This document shows, in pieces, positions 53,195 through 62,484 of a DNA stretch of 64,000 nt; the first letter of the stretch is position 1, and each line of letters opens with the position of its first letter. Both the position numbers and the translations under genes were made by a program. The DNA lies in assembly GCA_022793655.1 (NCBI GenBank), contig JAAWDG010000011.1, positions 51,135 through 115,134 of the forward strand, given 5' to 3'. The stretch comes from Clostridiales bacterium (lineage in GTDB: Bacteria; Bacillota; Clostridia; Oscillospirales; CAG-272). Under the pieces are notes generated by a model. That model was given only the letters and a program-made list of their open reading frames with translations. It had not been told where the DNA came from and searched no databases.

Positions 53195-53223
53195 TTGCGA
53201 TACAGGAAAAATTTTGGTATAAT
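53195..53223 (+). promoter_or_regulatory. Promoter of the Dlt-like operon
   Basis: TTGCGA (53195-53200), 17-nt spacer, TATAAT (53218-53223). Confidence 0.7.
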
Positions 53224-53283
53224 AAAGATAATTTATTTTTATTTAAGTTATGCTATTTTCTGTTTGATATAGGAGCATCGTTT

Positions 53284-54888
53284 ATGTCTATTTTTTCCTT
53301 TGCCTTTATTCTCTTTTTAATGATTAGCGCGGCGGTTTATTTTATTGTTCCAGGGCGTATTCGGTGGGTATGTTTGCTTGTTGCCAGCATCTTTTTTTAT
53401 GTTTGTGCCGGTGTGCAGTTTGTTCCTTTTTTGTTTTTTACAACGCTAACTACGTTTATCACGGGCCTTTGTTTGGACAAGCAAAACCAAAAGCAAAGTC
53501 TTGCGTTGTCAAAAGAGGGGTCTACACGCTCGTCGGCAGAAAAAAAGCAAATAAAAAAGCGATTTACAACGCGAAAGCGATTTATTTTGTCGGTGGGACT
53601 GCTCTTAAATTTTGCTGTATTGTTTGTGGTCAAATATGCTAATTTCGTGCTTGCAAATCTCAATCAACTTTTTTCTTTATCGGGTGAAGCACAAGCGTTT
53701 GGCTTTTTGAATATTGTACTGCCGTTAGGTCTTTCCTTTTATATTTTCCAGTCGGCTGGCTATATCATTGATGTATATAGAGGTAAAGTGGTAGCCGATA
53801 AGAATATTTTCAAATATGCACTCTTTGTCTCTTATTTTCCACAAATTATACAAGGGCCCATTGGGCGGCATAGCGAACTCGCCAGCCAGCTTTACGAACC
53901 ACATCCATTTGATTATACTCGGGTGAAATTCGGCGCGCAGCGCATGCTGTGGGGCTTTATCAAAAAAATGGTGATTGCTGACCGCATCGCGGTGGTGGTC
54001 AATCAGATTTTTGATCATTATGCTACAGAGGGATATGTTGGCTTCACTGTATTCGTTGGTGCGTTGTTATATGGTGTGCAGATTTATGCGGATTTTGCCG
54101 GCGGCATGGATATTGTGCTTGGCGTTTCACAGATTTTCGGCATAGAACTGGCCGAAAATTTTCGCCGGCCATTTATGGCGAAAAGCGTGGCCGAGTTTTG
54201 GCAGCGCTGGCACATTACCTTGGGCGCTTGGATGCGGGACTATTTGTTCTATCCACTTGCGTTATCGAAACCTTTTAACAAAATGGGCAAAGGACTGCGG
54301 CGTCTTGGAAGCCGCTACGTGGCTAAAGTGCTGCCCACATGTCTTGCTTCGTTTATTGTTTTTGTGTTAATTGGTTTGTGGCATGGCGCGAGTTGGAAAT
54401 ACGTTGTTTATGGGCTGTATCAAGCGGTCTTTGTTTCTACTGCTACACTCTTTGAGCCATTGTATGCGAAAAGCCGAGCCTTGCTTCGGGTGGATACGGA
54501 GCGCTTTAGCTATCGTTGTTTTCAAACACTGCGTACGCTTTTTATTGTGACGGTTGGTCGCTATCTTTCAAGGGCCGCGTCTTTTACGGCGGCTATTGGC
54601 ATGTATAAAGCAACCTTGTCAAAATGGAATCCATGGGTTTTCTTTGATGATTCATTCTATTCGTTGGGGTTAGAGGCCAAGGAATTTCGTTTGATGCTCA
54701 TTTTGATTGTGCTTTTATTCGCCGTTGACATCATGCAGGAAAAAGGTATAAAAATACGGGAAAGTTTGGCTAAACAAGGGGTCGTTTTCCGGTGGTTTGT
54801 CTATTTGGCGGCAATCTTTATGCTGATTTTATTTGGCATGTATGGAGAGGGAATCTCTTCCGCTAACTTTATTTATCAAGGCTTTTAG
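53284..54888 (+). CDS. MBOAT family O-acyltransferase (DltB/AlgI-like)
   Basis: 534-aa multispanning membrane acyltransferase. Core motifs: PLGLSFYIFQSAGYIIDVYRG, SYFPQIIQGPIGRH, YADFAGGMDIVLGVSQIFGI, AEFWQRWHITLGAWMRDYLFYPL and IGLWHGASWKYV; the conserved histidines are H310 and H367. It would move an acyl group across the membrane to an external acceptor. First gene of an operon with SGNH, adenylation and GNAT genes, 9 nt before the next. The ATG at 53284 has GGAG upstream. A charged loop (~65-100) is longer than in AlgI. Confidence 0.88.
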   Translation: MSIFSFAFILFLMISAAVYFIVPGRIRWVCLLVASIFFYVCAGVQFVPFLFFTTLTTFITGLCLDKQNQKQSLALSKEGSTRSSAEKKQIKKRFTTRKRFILSVGLLLNFAVLFVVKYANFVLANLNQLFSLSGEAQAFGFLNIVLPLGLSFYIFQSAGYIIDVYRGKVVADKNIFKYALFVSYFPQIIQGPIGRHSELASQLYEPHPFDYTRVKFGAQRMLWGFIKKMVIADRIAVVVNQIFDHYATEGYVGFTVFVGALLYGVQIYADFAGGMDIVLGVSQIFGIELAENFRRPFMAKSVAEFWQRWHITLGAWMRDYLFYPLALSKPFNKMGKGLRRLGSRYVAKVLPTCLASFIVFVLIGLWHGASWKYVVYGLYQAVFVSTATLFEPLYAKSRALLRVDTERFSYRCFQTLRTLFIVTVGRYLSRAASFTAAIGMYKATLSKWNPWVFFDDSFYSLGLEAKEFRLMLILIVLLFAVDIMQEKGIKIRESLAKQGVVFRWFVYLAAIFMLILFGMYGEGISSANFIYQGF

Positions 54889-54897
54889 GGAGGCGTT

Positions 54898-55977
54898 ATG
54901 AAAGCATTCTGCAAAACGAGTTTTAGAATATGCGTATTTATTCTTGTATTTGCTCTTGTGTTTGTAAGCGTTCAAAACGTCTTTCGGCATAAAGGGGCAG
55001 CGGTCAATTATCTTGATGATCGATACCGCGATTTTAAGGAAGAACCGGAAGGCACGATTGATGTGGTCTATTTGGGCAGTAGCCCTATGTATCGAGGGGT
55101 GGCACCGCTAATTCTTTGGCATGAAGAGGGCATTACCGGGGTTAATTTTGCCGTACCAGAACAAAGTGCGTTTAATAATTATTTTGAGCTGCAAATGATT
55201 TTAGAAACGCAGACGCCCAAGCTTTTAGTATTAGATTTTTCAGCGCTGTTCAGTGATCGTAAGGCGGATGAAGTGCAGTTTCGCTATGAATACTATCGGG
55301 TGTTTGACGCACTGCCTTCCGCAGCGCTCCGCTTTGAGATGGCAAAACGCATTGTGGCTGAAAACGAGGAACAGACTTGGAGCAATTATTATTTCCCATT
55401 GCTTCGCCTGCATACCCGATGGATTTCATTGGCCGAAAAAGATTTTGATTATCCGAATTCGTTTGAACCATATGTAAAGGGAGCAGGTTTATTGACTACC
55501 GCGCAGCCGCTGTCGGTCGGGCCTACTTTTGATCCGGAGGGAGCATATCAGTATAAAGCGTATAGCGAGTATTCTTTATCTTATTACCGCATGATCATGG
55601 ATTTATGTGACCAGCATGGCGTACAGATTGCCGCGGTTTCTTTTCCGAAAGATGATAGTAAGATTTATGCGGATGAATACCAGTCGATTCGGCACTTTTG
55701 TGCGGAAAATTATATAGAATATTTTAATTTTAATGATCCAGCCTTGCTGCAAACGTTAGCGCTTGATTATGAAACTGATTTTTATGACAAAGGACATCTT
55801 GGCGCAACAGGCGCTATGAAACTTTCAAAACAGTTGGCCGCTTTGCTGAAAGAGCATTATAATCTCGCTGATCATCGCGGCGATGAGCGGTATGCGGAAT
55901 GGTCTGAAAACTGGCAGTTGTTTTATGAAGCTTATGGCGAATATATCGACGTTGCCGATCAACCCAATAATGCATAA
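54898..55977 (+). CDS. Membrane-anchored SGNH/DltD-like acyltransferase partner
   Basis: 359 aa: one N-terminal transmembrane helix (~8-27), then an extracytoplasmic SGNH-like domain. The nucleophile region is VVYLGSSPMYRG (S61/S62) and the C-terminal DxxH is FYDKGHLGATGA (D297, H300), as in DltD and AlgJ-type proteins paired with MBOAT enzymes. It probably passes the acyl group from the membrane step to a cell-surface polymer. GGGAGG immediately precedes the ATG. Acceptor unknown. Confidence 0.78.
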   Translation: MKAFCKTSFRICVFILVFALVFVSVQNVFRHKGAAVNYLDDRYRDFKEEPEGTIDVVYLGSSPMYRGVAPLILWHEEGITGVNFAVPEQSAFNNYFELQMILETQTPKLLVLDFSALFSDRKADEVQFRYEYYRVFDALPSAALRFEMAKRIVAENEEQTWSNYYFPLLRLHTRWISLAEKDFDYPNSFEPYVKGAGLLTTAQPLSVGPTFDPEGAYQYKAYSEYSLSYYRMIMDLCDQHGVQIAAVSFPKDDSKIYADEYQSIRHFCAENYIEYFNFNDPALLQTLALDYETDFYDKGHLGATGAMKLSKQLAALLKEHYNLADHRGDERYAEWSENWQLFYEAYGEYIDVADQPNNA

Positions 55978-56019
55978 GCAGCTGCAACAAAATTGTATTT
56001 TATCATGATGGAGAAGACG

Positions 56020-57543
56020 ATGGCTTGTAAAAATGTAATCAATGTACTTGAGTATTTGGAAAAATCAGCACAGTGTTATCCAGACAAGCCAGCTTTTGTG
56101 GATGAAGAACTGTCTCTTTCCTTTTCGGAACTTTGGCAGTCGGCACGAAAGATTGGCTCTATGCTGCTTCCTTTTGTTAAAAAGGGAAGTCCGGTTGTGG
56201 TTTATATGGAGAAAGGTCCCCGTCAGGTAGCCGCTTTTCTGGGAGCCGTTTATGCAGGATGTTTTTATGTGCCGATCGATACGAGCATGCCTGGCACGCG
56301 CGTTCGATTGATTTTAGATACATTACATGCCGAGACGATGATTGTGGATGAGCACAGCGCCGAAGCGGTGGGAGAACTTCATTTTGAGGGAATTTGCTTT
56401 TCTTATGCCGAACTTGCGGGAGGTGCTGTCAACGAGGCGGGCCTTGCTGAGGTGAGAAGACATAGCATTGATGGCGATCCTCTTTATGCGATTTTTACTT
56501 CAGGTTCAACCGGCGTTCCCAAAGGGGTTTGCATCAGTCAGCGTTCGGTGGTGAATTTAACCGAATGGTACTGCACAGCATTAGATTTTTCCGAAAAGGA
56601 GATTTTCGGCAATCAAACGCCGTTTTATTTTGATTCTTCTGTCAAAGAGATTTACGCGGTGCTCCGTTCAGCCGCTACTATGGTGATGATACCGAAAGCA
56701 CTGTTTGCTTTTCCTGTCAAGTTAATTGAATATGTCAATGAAAAAAAGATTAACTGCGTCGATTGGGTGCCTTCAGTGCTTTGCATGGTCGCTAATTTTA
56801 AGACATTTGACAAAGTAAAGCCTTTGTATTTTAAGAAGTTGATTTTTATGGGTGAGGTGATGCCAACAAAACAATTTAATCTATGGCGGCGCCACTTGCC
56901 GGATGTTGCTTATTTTAATTTATATGGTCCTACTGAAACAACGGTCGATTGTATTTATTATAAGGTTGAGCGGGAATTTGCAGATGATGAGGTGATTCCA
57001 ATTGGCAAACCATGTGAAAATACCGATATTCTTTTGTTGAATGAACAGAACGAACTGGCCGCTCCTGGCGAAACAGGAGAAATTTGTGTGCGCGGGGTGT
57101 CTTTGGCGCTTGGTTATTACAATAATCAAGAAAAGACAGATGAGGTTTTTGTGCAGAATCCGCTTCAAAAGAATTATCGTGAACTGATATATCGAACCGG
57201 GGATTTGGGCAAGATCAACGAATATGGCGAAATTGTTTATGTGGAGCGTAAGGACTTTCAAATTAAGCATATGGGCCATCGCATTGAACTTGGCGAAATT
57301 GAGGCGGCGTTAACTGTTGTCGAGGGTGTGGCACGTGTTTGCTGCCTATATAATAAGAAAAAAGAAAAAATAATCGCCGTTTATGAGGGCACGGCCGATA
57401 AAATGGCCATTATAACAAAGATTAAAATGGCCTTGCCAAAATATATGATACCTAATGTATATATAGCAGTGGAACAATTGCCAACCAATTTAAACGGCAA
57501 AATTGATCGGGCCGCACTGGCAAAGGAATATGCTGATGGTTAA
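56020..57543 (+). CDS. Free-standing amino acid adenylation enzyme (DltA-like)
   Basis: 507-aa ANL-superfamily ligase with only an adenylation domain. ATP loop YAIFTSGSTGVPKGV (~157-170), NLYGPTETTVDC, YRTGDLGKI, QIKHMGHRIELGEIE and the C-terminal catalytic Lys in NLNGKIDR (K494). Asp205 in YFDSSVKEIYA corresponds to the amino-group-binding Asp of A domains, so an amino acid substrate is likely. It has no carrier domain and no DltC-like gene is adjacent. GGAG precedes the ATG at 56020. Confidence 0.85.
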   Translation: MACKNVINVLEYLEKSAQCYPDKPAFVDEELSLSFSELWQSARKIGSMLLPFVKKGSPVVVYMEKGPRQVAAFLGAVYAGCFYVPIDTSMPGTRVRLILDTLHAETMIVDEHSAEAVGELHFEGICFSYAELAGGAVNEAGLAEVRRHSIDGDPLYAIFTSGSTGVPKGVCISQRSVVNLTEWYCTALDFSEKEIFGNQTPFYFDSSVKEIYAVLRSAATMVMIPKALFAFPVKLIEYVNEKKINCVDWVPSVLCMVANFKTFDKVKPLYFKKLIFMGEVMPTKQFNLWRRHLPDVAYFNLYGPTETTVDCIYYKVEREFADDEVIPIGKPCENTDILLLNEQNELAAPGETGEICVRGVSLALGYYNNQEKTDEVFVQNPLQKNYRELIYRTGDLGKINEYGEIVYVERKDFQIKHMGHRIELGEIEAALTVVEGVARVCCLYNKKKEKIIAVYEGTADKMAIITKIKMALPKYMIPNVYIAVEQLPTNLNGKIDRAALAKEYADG

Positions 57544-58342
57544 GATTGAATCAACTGATCAGTTTAAAGAGTGGGTAGGTCAGGCGAAAGAAAATGGCTT
57601 TTCGATCTCCAATTGTTATTATACGGCTAATAAACTATCGGAATTGATTGGTCAGCAAAAGTTAGCGGCGCTAAAGACATCATTTTCTCTTTTGTTTTTA
57701 GAAAAAGAGGACGGATTTTATCGCTGTAGTTACTATTTATCGCCCGAACATCCTGTTGAAAAAATCAATTTGGATCAGCCCTGTGTGATTGAATATATTT
57801 ATAAGAATAAGCTTTCTTCTAAAAATCAAACAGAACTTGCCCTCATTGGGCAAATGGGATTTGTTTTAGGCAGAAAAAGCGGGCGCATGGTTTTAAGTAC
57901 TGCCGATATGATGCACGCGCCAGCCGACTTATCGATGGTTGAATATGCGCATCCAGGCGATGAGGCGGCGCTGTTTGATTTGTTTCGCACCGCTTTTGAT
58001 CCGTTATATGCTTATTTTCCCGAAAAAGAAGAACTGACACAGGCAATCGCTGTGAGAGATAATCCTGTCTTTTGTGTGTATGAAGGAGAGCGCCTTTGCG
58101 CAGCGCTGTATAGCCAGTGGCAGAATCGCACGGCTTCGATACGTATGCTGGCGGTGGCTCCTTTTGCGCAGGGGAAAGGTTATGGGAGCGCTTTGCTGTC
58201 CCGCTATCATAAAGAGTGGGCAGGTGCCGCGGTTCGCTTTATGCATTGGGTGGACAGTGAAAACGAAGCGGCTGTTCAGCTTTATAAAAAGTATGGATAT
58301 CGTTTTGACGGCTGTTATGCATATGAATATGTGCTACGATAA
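57536..58342 (+). CDS. GNAT acetyltransferase with extra N-terminal domain
   Basis: 268 aa. C-terminal GNAT domain (~130-268) with IRMLAVAPFAQGKGYGSALLSRY as acetyl-CoA loop and WVDSENEAAVQLYKKYGY. The N-terminal ~125 residues look like a degenerate second GNAT-like or unknown domain. Overlaps the adenylation gene by 8 nt, so it belongs to the Dlt-like operon. It might acylate the activated product or its acceptor; direct evidence is lacking. Confidence 0.8.
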   Translation: MVKIESTDQFKEWVGQAKENGFSISNCYYTANKLSELIGQQKLAALKTSFSLLFLEKEDGFYRCSYYLSPEHPVEKINLDQPCVIEYIYKNKLSSKNQTELALIGQMGFVLGRKSGRMVLSTADMMHAPADLSMVEYAHPGDEAALFDLFRTAFDPLYAYFPEKEELTQAIAVRDNPVFCVYEGERLCAALYSQWQNRTASIRMLAVAPFAQGKGYGSALLSRYHKEWAGAAVRFMHWVDSENEAAVQLYKKYGYRFDGCYAYEYVLR

Positions 58343-58479
58343 TGCAGCGGTGAACGCGTTATTATGAGGATGATCAAAGGCATTTTTGCTCTTTTTTCAT
58401 ATAATGATTATCATAGGCACACGGTGTTCGTTGTCGGCGGCGCCGTGTGTGTTTATATGTTAAGAAGGGTTGGATAGAA

Positions 58480-59349
58480 ATGGACCGTAGCAGAAAAGCC
58501 ATGAATGTTTCATGCGTGACGATTGTGGGAAATGTACTGCTCGCTGGTTTCAAACTGTTTGCCGGTATTTTTGCCCACTCCAGTGCCATGGTTTCGGATG
58601 CTGTGCATTCACTTTCTGATGTGATGAGTACCTTTGTGGTTATCATGGGGGTAAAGTTTTCGAGTAAGGCGGCTGATCGAGAACATCCCTATGGGCATGA
58701 GCGCATTGAGTGCATAGCAGCGCTTCTTTTGGCTGTGATGCTTGCTTTAACCGGACTTGGTATTGGCGCAGCGGGCATTCGTATATTGATCGAACAAGAT
58801 GAAAATCGATTTGAGATGCCAGGCATGTTAGCGTTGATAGCTGCTGTGGTTTCGATTCTTGTCAAAGAAGCCATGTATTGGTATACCAGACATGCGGCGC
58901 TTACTTTAAAAGCGGGCGTCTTAATGGCCGATGCGTGGCACCATCGTTCTGATGCGCTTTCGTCTGTGGGTAGTTTGATTGGCATCATCGGCGCACGCTG
59001 TGGTTTTGCTTTTTTAGATCCGCTAGCCAGTATTCTTATTTGCTTTTTTGTTTTGAAGGCAGCTTATTCTATTTTTTGGGATGCAGTCCGTAATATGCTG
59101 GATACGGCTTGCGATGATGGAACGATCGAGCAAATCGAAAAAGTGATTGATTCACAGCCAGGCGTTTTACAAATTGATCAGTTAAAAAGTCGTCTTTTTG
59201 GCGATCGTATCTATGTTGATGTGGAAATACAGGTAGACGGGAATCTTTCACTGATAGAAGCTCATAATATCGCTCACCATGTGCATGATGCGGTAGAGGG
59301 GGATATAGAGAGCATTAAGCATTGTATGGTGCATGTGAATCCTAAGTGA
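58480..59349 (+). CDS. Cation diffusion facilitator family transporter
   Basis: 289-aa metal/proton antiporter with six membrane segments and a C-terminal cytoplasmic domain. Metal sites: HSSAMVSDAVHSLSDV (HxxxD pair in TM2) and LMADAWHHRSDALSSVG (HHRSD in TM5), plus REHPYGHERIE between TM2 and TM3. Exports Zn, Mn or Fe; DAVHS/DAWHH patterns fit the Fe/Zn or Mn subgroups but do not decide. A long hairpin at about 58418-58452 precedes it. Confidence 0.9.
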   Translation: MDRSRKAMNVSCVTIVGNVLLAGFKLFAGIFAHSSAMVSDAVHSLSDVMSTFVVIMGVKFSSKAADREHPYGHERIECIAALLLAVMLALTGLGIGAAGIRILIEQDENRFEMPGMLALIAAVVSILVKEAMYWYTRHAALTLKAGVLMADAWHHRSDALSSVGSLIGIIGARCGFAFLDPLASILICFFVLKAAYSIFWDAVRNMLDTACDDGTIEQIEKVIDSQPGVLQIDQLKSRLFGDRIYVDVEIQVDGNLSLIEAHNIAHHVHDAVEGDIESIKHCMVHVNPK

Positions 59350-59354
59350 AAAAT

Positions 59355-59390
59355 AAAAGTCACAGAGTTTGCTCTGTGACTTTTATTTTG
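59355..59390. terminator. Bidirectional terminator between CDF and spoVAF
   Basis: AAAAGTCACAGAG (59355-59367) / CTCTGTGACTTTT (59372-59384), then ATTTTG. Confidence 0.9.
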
Positions 59391-59457
59391 TTATAAAACG
59401 ATACGGTAAAAGGAAGTATGAGTAAAGTATCGATTGTTCGTTATTGTCTTAGGGTGT

Positions 59458-60885
59458 TTATGAAATTTTTTCTTGATTTGCACTGGCTTTCGTTACTTTT
59501 TTACGAAACATCAGATTGGACAATGCTTTTGCGCGAAAAGGAATGAGCGGCCATAAATAAGGACGCTTGCGATCCATTGTTTTTGTTGTAAACAAAAGAA
59601 TAAGAATTACGGCCAATGAGCCTATATAACCATAAATACCAAGAAGCCCGGTGGCAATTAGCATAAATAGGCGGAACATTCGAACAGCCGCTGTGAGATC
59701 TTCACTGGGAATGCAATAAGCAGATACAACTGCCACTGACATATAAAAAATAGTCTCGGGTACAAAGAATCCGACTCGAATAGCAAATTCACCTAACAAT
59801 AATCCGCCGATAATGCCAAAAGCGCCGCCCATATAGCTGGGCGTATGCGTGGCAGACATTTTTAAGATATCAAACCCAAACTCCAGAATTAAAAATTGAA
59901 TGAGCAGGGGGATGCCAATTTCTTCTTTAACGCCAATAAAACGAAATATTTCCGGCAGGCTGTGATTATTTTCAGCTAATAAAAGCCAAGTGGGCGTCAA
60001 AAATAATGCGGTAAAAGCAGCTAAAAAACGAGCTAATTTATAATAAGTGCCAACAATAGGCTCTCGATTATAGTCTTCTGCAAATTGCATATAGTAAAAG
60101 AGGGTCGCAGGTGTTACCATGACAGAGGGGGCGGTATCTACCAAAATTAAAACATGACCTTCATATAGGTAAGAAGCGGCACTGTCGGGCCTTTGGGTAT
60201 ACTTCATTTGCGGCAATGGGTTAAACCAGTGCTTTTTTAATAGCAGTTCTTCTAAACTTTTTTCGGCCATAATGAGTGAATCAACGTCAATGCTTTCAAT
60301 CTTACGACGGAGTTGCTCGACAAACTTTTCATCGGCGCGGCCTTTGATATAACCAAGACATACGTCTGTCTTAGAGGCGCGGCCTACGCTTTTCATTTCA
60401 AAGGTTAAATTGCGGTCGCGTACACGCCGGCGAATCAGCGCCGTATTAAATACAATCGTTTCTACAAAACTGTCTTTTGAACCACCGGCAACCCTTTCTA
60501 TATCCGATTCTTCAGGATTGCGAGCAGGATATTGCCTTGCATCGATGACAATGGCTTTGTCCTCTCCCTCGATTAATAAAAGCAAAGAGCCAGCAAGCAG
60601 AGCTGATTCTAATTGATCAAAGCGATCAACAGCGTCGGCCTCAAGATAGGGAATAATGGTATCGATTAGATAGGAGACATTGTTTTTCGTTTTGTTTTCA
60701 CACGTTTGAATCGCTCGCATGACGTGAACCATTACATCGTCTTTGGCAAAGCCGTCAATGAATAGCAAGTATCCATTTTGTTCACCTATCGCAATATTTC
60801 TGCCAATCATATCAAAGCTTTGATCAACAGGAAAACGTGATTTCATATATTCGATATTTTGGTCTAAATTGGAAAATAACTTCAA
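59458..60885 (-). CDS. spoVAF: Stage V sporulation protein AF (GerA-family spore membrane protein)
   Basis: 475-aa GerA-family protein. Cytoplasmic N-terminal domain (~1-240) with SRFPVDQSFDMIGRNIAI, then about six membrane segments. YLYEGHVLILVDTAPSVMVTPATLFYYMQFAEDY and FVPETIFYMSVAVVSAYCIPSEDLTAAVRMFRL match SpoVAF more closely than GerAA receptors. It forms an ion channel assisting germination in Bacillus. A TTG start at 60885 is chosen because AAGGAG lies 6 nt upstream; an earlier in-frame TTG has no SD. The spoVA partners are not in the window. Confidence 0.85.
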   Translation of the reverse strand: MKLFSNLDQNIEYMKSRFPVDQSFDMIGRNIAIGEQNGYLLFIDGFAKDDVMVHVMRAIQTCENKTKNNVSYLIDTIIPYLEADAVDRFDQLESALLAGSLLLLIEGEDKAIVIDARQYPARNPEESDIERVAGGSKDSFVETIVFNTALIRRRVRDRNLTFEMKSVGRASKTDVCLGYIKGRADEKFVEQLRRKIESIDVDSLIMAEKSLEELLLKKHWFNPLPQMKYTQRPDSAASYLYEGHVLILVDTAPSVMVTPATLFYYMQFAEDYNREPIVGTYYKLARFLAAFTALFLTPTWLLLAENNHSLPEIFRFIGVKEEIGIPLLIQFLILEFGFDILKMSATHTPSYMGGAFGIIGGLLLGEFAIRVGFFVPETIFYMSVAVVSAYCIPSEDLTAAVRMFRLFMLIATGLLGIYGYIGSLAVILILLFTTKTMDRKRPYLWPLIPFRAKALSNLMFRKKVTKASANQEKIS

Positions 60886-60952
60886 TTTTTTCTCCTTTGC
60901 ATCGAGGTGTTGTCTATTATGTTTGACTGTTTGCAATTTTTTTAGTCAATAA

Positions 60953-60985
60953 AAAAAGCTGTCATTTAAACGACAGCTTTTTATA
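60953..60985. terminator. Terminator-like hairpin between spoVAF and the small XRE gene
   Basis: AAAAAGCTGTC / GACAGCTTTTT with A and T flanks. Suits the minus-strand XRE gene upstream of spoVAF. Confidence 0.8.
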
Positions 60986-61055
60986 AGCAAGTTTCAGTGA
61001 ATAGGGCATAAGTATATATTGTGTTTCTTTTAGAAAACAGTCTCTTTTTGTTCGG

Positions 61056-61274
61056 TTAGGAGATCTGGTCTTCAAAGAAAATAGCGAGAATTTTGTCACG
61101 ATTCAATCCCAGTACGTGAATCACACGGTAGATTTCATTTAGTTTAAAATGGCTTTCTCCAGACAGTTTGCAATAAAGCGCCTTTTTGCTGATGCCAATT
61201 TCATTTGCTAAGTGCGGTGTTGTGTAACCATGGCGAACCATTTCGGCTTTTAGTTCTTTTGTGTTCATTTTCAT
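61056..61274 (-). CDS. Small helix-turn-helix protein, phage-repressor-like
   Basis: 72-aa protein that is essentially one HTH domain: MVRHGYTTPHLANEIGISKKALYCKL followed by SHFKLNEIYRVIHVLGLN, the pattern of small Cro/DUF739-type phage or element regulators. AAAGG lies 5 nt before the minus-strand ATG at 61274. Divergent from the XRE-ImmA genes, so it may control or belong to the same element. Confidence 0.75.
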   Translation of the reverse strand: MKMNTKELKAEMVRHGYTTPHLANEIGISKKALYCKLSGESHFKLNEIYRVIHVLGLNRDKILAIFFEDQIS

Positions 61275-61373
61275 GTGTACCTTTCTGGTTGAAAATAATA
61301 AAGTGAGGCGTGAAAAGCAGTTTGAATACAATTCATGCTTTATTTTATTAAATGTTTCGTTTAAGATACAAAA

Positions 61374-61402
61374 ATGATATCATGAAACAATGGATTTGTC
61401 AA
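61374..61402 (-). promoter_or_regulatory. Promoter of the small HTH gene
   Basis: Minus strand TTGACA (61402-61397), 17-nt spacer, TATCAT (61379-61374). The -35 box is half of an inverted repeat TTGTCAA-N7-TTGACAA (61396-61416), and TGTTTC/GAAACA arms flank the -10; either may be an operator. Confidence 0.6.
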
Positions 61403-61501
61403 CCATTCTTTGACAAAATAGCAAGAAAATTGGCTAAATTTACTAAATTATTGCAAAAAATGTCAATAATGTAACATGCTTCTAATCTTTGGCTAAAAAT
61501 G

Positions 61502-61530
61502 TTGCTTTTTAGAAACGGATGTGTTAAAAT
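61502..61530 (+). promoter_or_regulatory. Promoter of the tandem-HTH gene
   Basis: TTGCTT (61502-61507), 17-nt spacer, TAAAAT (61525-61530). Confidence 0.6.
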
Positions 61531-61554
61531 TAACCTGTGCAGGAGGAAGCGATT

Positions 61555-62310
61555 ATGTTAATAGGAGAAATTATTCATCAAAGACGTAAAGAATTAGGCT
61601 TAACCCTTGAAGATGTGGGTACCTATGTGGGCGTGGGTCGCAGTACCGTCAAAAAGTGGGAGGATGGCCATATTCTCAATATGAAAAGGGATAAAATTGC
61701 TTTATTGGCTCAGATATTACGATTAAATCCTGTTACGTTTATCGATGGAGAAATCAAGGATCAGAAGCCGGAAAAGCAAGAGGATGTCACGGCTATGCAC
61801 AGTTTTGGCGAACAGCTTAGATGGATTCGCTTACATAAAGGACTTACGCAAGGTGATTTGGCACAAATGCTGGGCACGTCTAAGCAATTGATTAGCCGGT
61901 ACGAAAACGGTCAGTCAATTCCTAAGATTAGTGTTGTGTCAGAATTTGCCGAAAAACTGCATGTCTCAGTTGACTTTTTAACAAATGGCACATCACTTAT
62001 GGCGAACAGCAAGTCGCCTATTTTGAAAGGCGAGAAAAGAATTGATGAGTTGATTCGAATGAAGTATGGTGAACAGGCGGTTTTGCTGTTAGGCAAATAT
62101 GCAAAACTGAATGATAAGGGAAAAGGAAAACTTTTAGAGAACGCAAATGATTTAACTTATATCAAGCAATATATCAAAGAGCCTGAGGGACGCTCGATGG
62201 AGTGCAGGGCGATTGCATATGGAGGTACTTATAAGAGATCGACAATTAGTGAAGAGCAGTCAATTGAAGCGTCGCTTTTAATAAAAAAAATTGAACTTGA
62301 TGAAATTTAA
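61555..62310 (+). CDS. Tandem XRE-HTH regulator
   Basis: 251 aa with two Cro/C1-type HTH domains: residues ~4-60 (IHQRRKELGLTLEDVGTYVG; GRSTVKKWEDG) and ~85-145 (LRWIRLHKGLTQGDLAQMLG; SKQLISRYENGQSIPKI). The C-terminal ~100 residues are helical and charged with no known domain. AGGAGG before the ATG at 61555. Followed by an ImmA-type protease, the classic arrangement in which the protease inactivates the repressor under stress. Confidence 0.85.
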   Translation: MLIGEIIHQRRKELGLTLEDVGTYVGVGRSTVKKWEDGHILNMKRDKIALLAQILRLNPVTFIDGEIKDQKPEKQEDVTAMHSFGEQLRWIRLHKGLTQGDLAQMLGTSKQLISRYENGQSIPKISVVSEFAEKLHVSVDFLTNGTSLMANSKSPILKGEKRIDELIRMKYGEQAVLLLGKYAKLNDKGKGKLLENANDLTYIKQYIKEPEGRSMECRAIAYGGTYKRSTISEEQSIEASLLIKKIELDEI

Positions 62311-62484
62311 TTCTTTTTGTCGATATATGTATCAAAAACAATTTTAAAGATTGAAAGTTTTAAAATTATCAGGTTGATGCAGATGGTATCGAAGATCTTT
62401 AGCAACCATGGGTCAAATGGCCAAGCCAAGTGGCTTGCCCTTATCATATCAAATAGAAAAACACGACTGTGTGCAGGAGTAGGC

